This document shows, one piece after another, positions 63,237 through 64,000 of a DNA stretch of 64,000 bases; the stretch's first letter is position 1; the number at the start of each line of letters is the position of its first letter. The stretch covers positions 17,655,894-17,719,893 of the forward strand of contig CM034240.1 of the NCBI GenBank assembly GCA_019916065.1, written 5' to 3'. This stretch comes from Vitellaria paradoxa. Taxonomy: Eukaryota; Streptophyta; Magnoliopsida; Ericales; Sapotaceae. A program made the position numbers and the translations under genes. The notes below the pieces were generated by a model. That model saw only the letters and a program-made list of their open reading frames with translations. It was not told the DNA's origin and did not search any database.

Positions 63237-64000
63237 TCATCCTTTACAAATAATAAATTCAAGTACTTTTTACAAACAACAAATTCAACTTTCATTACTC
63301 ACATTTTACTCCAAATATTAGGAGATATGATTAGATATGAGGAATTTACCATCGCGTAATTGTTTTTAAATATAACGCATAATACAATTTTTTATAAAGA
63401 AATGATAAATGTATTTTATTTTTAACTTTTTGCATTTTAAAAACTAATATTCATTTGGAGTGTGAGAAATAATTAAAAGTGGAGTGTTATTTTTAAATTA
63501 ATATATTAGATCACATGATGGTAAAATATCCCAAGCTAATAATTTTTCATCACTTATACTATTCTCTGAGGCTTAGTTTTGGTGGGGGTAGTTTTTTGTG
63601 TTTGTAAAAGAAAAAAAAATAGTTATTTAGTAGTTAATTTTTTGTTTTTTTTTTTGTTTTTTTGTGAATTTAACATATTTATTCTTTATAATTTAAAAAA
63701 TGTAAAAAATATATTTTTTTGATTATTTTAGAAAAAATAAAGAATAATTGTCAACTTCTGATTATTTATACCAAACAAACTCTTATGGTAAAAAAACGTC
63801 TCTATTTTCGACAACCCTTTCTTTATAGTTTGAAAATGGTGAATCTTCACCTACCTAATATAGCATTGTTATCTTGGTGAGTTTTATTTGTTTTACAAAA
63901 CATTTAAGTACAAATTGTACAAACACTATCGGAGAATGTTATTTAGAGAAATGTTGTTAATGAAATTGCAGTTTGCGATCGCGACAGGTGGTTTGACTTG
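63237..64000. other. AT-rich intergenic DNA to window end, no gene seen
   Basis: AT-rich with T and A runs. No reading frame or transposon terminus was recognised. Confidence 0.55.

Overview
This is a gene-poor, transposon-rich stretch of a plant nuclear chromosome, very probably from a eudicot. The evidence is AT-rich intergenic DNA, large introns with plant-type splice sites, plant-specific protein families, and plant MITEs, CACTA, hAT, copia, LINE and SINE remnants. The species cannot be named from sequence alone. I see no prokaryotic, organellar or viral gene set, no CRISPR array, no rRNA and no intact tRNA gene.

Only three genes are well supported, all on the + strand: (1) an intronless calmodulin-like EF-hand protein of the CML26/CML27 type at 14702-15229; (2) a two-exon RABA6-type Rab GTPase at 31462-35186; (3) Golgin candidate 2 (GC2), a tail-anchored Golgi coiled-coil protein, in 10 or 11 exons at 48322-62418. 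From memory of Arabidopsis, CML27, RABA6b and GC2 are neighbours there (At1g18210, At1g18200, At1g18190). The window therefore looks like a conserved microsyntenic block stretched to about 48 kb by transposon insertions. Shared neighbourhood does not by itself show joint function, although RABA6 and the golgin both belong to Golgi/post-Golgi trafficking.

Layout. 1-0.54 kb: probable copia LTR. 1.8-3.4 kb: long foldback repeat. 3.6-5.5 kb: small MITEs. 6.0-6.9 kb: LTR-like DNA. 6.9-12.3 kb: a second foldback running into seven tandem copies of a ~543 bp unit built from the left part of a TTA-flanked MITE. 13.5-14.05 kb: Mutator-type MITE with 9-bp target duplication. 14.47-15.23 kb: MITE, TATA box and CML gene. 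16.8-18.9 kb: probable solo gypsy LTR. 18.9-23.3 kb: composite inverted-repeat transposon. 24.1-28.2 kb: CACTA element A. 31.4-35.2 kb: RABA6 gene, with a MITE and a LINE fragment in its intron. 36.3-38.5 kb: tandem repeat and hAT element. 39.0-40.3 kb: short CACTA element packed with GACCAATTGGTC palindromes. 41.8-43.0 kb: tandem repeats. 43.2-47.2 kb: CACTA element B, an inverted relative of A with a decayed transposase-like region. 48.3-62.4 kb: GC2, its introns loaded with copia, SINE and hAT-like remnants. 62.6-63.2 kb: a duplicated CT-rich repeat and a MITE.

I did not find a convincing previously undescribed biochemical system. The best leads are structural: the seven-fold MITE amplification starting at a foldback arm, resident empty-site copies for two MITE insertions, a GC-AG first intron and a candidate 27-nt microexon in GC2, and an inverted CACTA pair around RABA6.
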